32,995 nucleotides of DNA from Abyssibius sp040880065. GTDB taxonomy: Bacteria > Pseudomonadota > Alphaproteobacteria > Rhodobacterales > Rhodobacteraceae. The DNA lies in contig JBBDJE010000022.1 of assembly GCA_040880065.1 (NCBI GenBank), positions 1 through 32,995 of the forward strand. The letters are read 5' to 3'. The translations under genes and the position numbers were made by a program. Shown in pieces: positions 32,575-32,995 of this stretch (the stretch's first letter is position 1; every line of letters starts with the position of its first letter). The notes below the pieces were generated by a model. The model was given only the letters and a program-made list of their open reading frames with translations. It was not told the origin of the DNA and made no database searches.

Positions 32575-32995
32575 AATGTAATCCTCCGAAATACAGCAAA
32601 CATTGCAAAACTACGCAGTGCATGCTTTGCATTCAAGTTTGTTGAAGTCGTCGATACTTAGCCTGAAGCTGCCGATATAGGCGGTGCGCTGCGCAATGGC
32701 TGCGACTATGTCATAATTCTGAAATATTAGTGTTGACGGCAGCGGCAAAAATGTGAAATCACAACAACTATAGAATGTTATATATATGTTTGAAACAACC
32801 TATAGCACAAACAACATTTGTGCTTCGGGCAGTTAAATCTGCAAAAGTCGTGCGCAAAAACTGCGCAATTGTAAATGCAACGGCGCATGCAGTTTTGCCG
32901 ATGTAGCGAGTCAATCCTTCATTAACCGGGGTAGGGGTATCTTAGGCTCAAGTTTCAAGTGCAACACCCGGAGCCCGCAGGGCATAGGATGTTGC
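32575..32995. other. Non-coding AT-richer stretch of about 420 bases at the right edge
   Basis: No convincing gene is seen. A 64-codon minus-strand frame without stops ends at 32611 and has no ATG, only a TTG at 32748 without an SD. It is discussed separately. The last 50 bases contain CAAGTGCAACACC and GATGTTGC, resembling IS30-type termini. Tracts such as TATATATA near 32780 are A/T-rich compared with the rest of the window. Confidence 0.5.

Overview
The window is high-GC chromosomal DNA from an alphaproteobacterium, most likely of the Rhodobacteraceae (Roseobacter/Paracoccus-type). The evidence is the set of gene neighbourhoods: a SUV3-like helicase followed by an S4-domain protein, 7Fe-8S ferredoxin and CarD; heterotetrameric sarcosine oxidase soxBDAG; DUF1127 next to a LysR gene; a cysteine-free L33; and cobS/cobT. 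No rRNA, tRNA, CRISPR array or complete insertion sequence was seen.

Layout. 1-3.1 kb: the end of an acidic-tract protein, a NarL/UhpB-type two-component pair and EF-P (efp), the last three on the minus strand. 3.2-8.3 kb: the soxB-D-A-G operon on the plus strand, for oxidative demethylation of sarcosine coupled to tetrahydrofolate. 8.3-10.5 kb, minus strand: an EF-hand protein with a His/Gly tail, an ECF sigma factor, a small one-helix membrane protein and a CnrX-like periplasmic sensor. This looks like a metal- or calcium-responsive sigma/anti-sigma module. 10.6-12.9 kb: DUF983, a Nudix hydrolase, rpmG and a Bax-inhibitor-1 protein. 13-16.9 kb: a YbbA/YbbP-type ABC exporter divergent from a TesA-like esterase, the same arrangement as in enterobacteria.

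16.9-25.6 kb: DUF1127 and a LysR regulator (divergent), a quinone-oxidoreductase-like enzyme, typA/bipA, an XRE regulator with a sigma-54-like promoter, a HisN-like phosphatase, an alpha/beta hydrolase with an SCP2 protein, an outer-membrane beta-barrel protein and a TPR protein. 25.7-30.2 kb: the RNA helicase, S4 protein, fdxA and carD. 30.3-32.1 kb: divergent cobS and cobT for the end of cobalamin synthesis. The last part holds a small Cys-rich secreted protein and about 420 bases of AT-richer non-coding DNA whose end resembles the terminus of an IS30-type element.

Most genes are ordinary core or shell genes. The most promising candidate for an undescribed system is the EF-hand/ECF sigma/CnrYX-like cluster. 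Also worth attention are a 28-bp perfect inverted repeat over the esterase stop codon, a sigma-54-like promoter, and a terminator hairpin whose U-tract ends at the hisN start codon.
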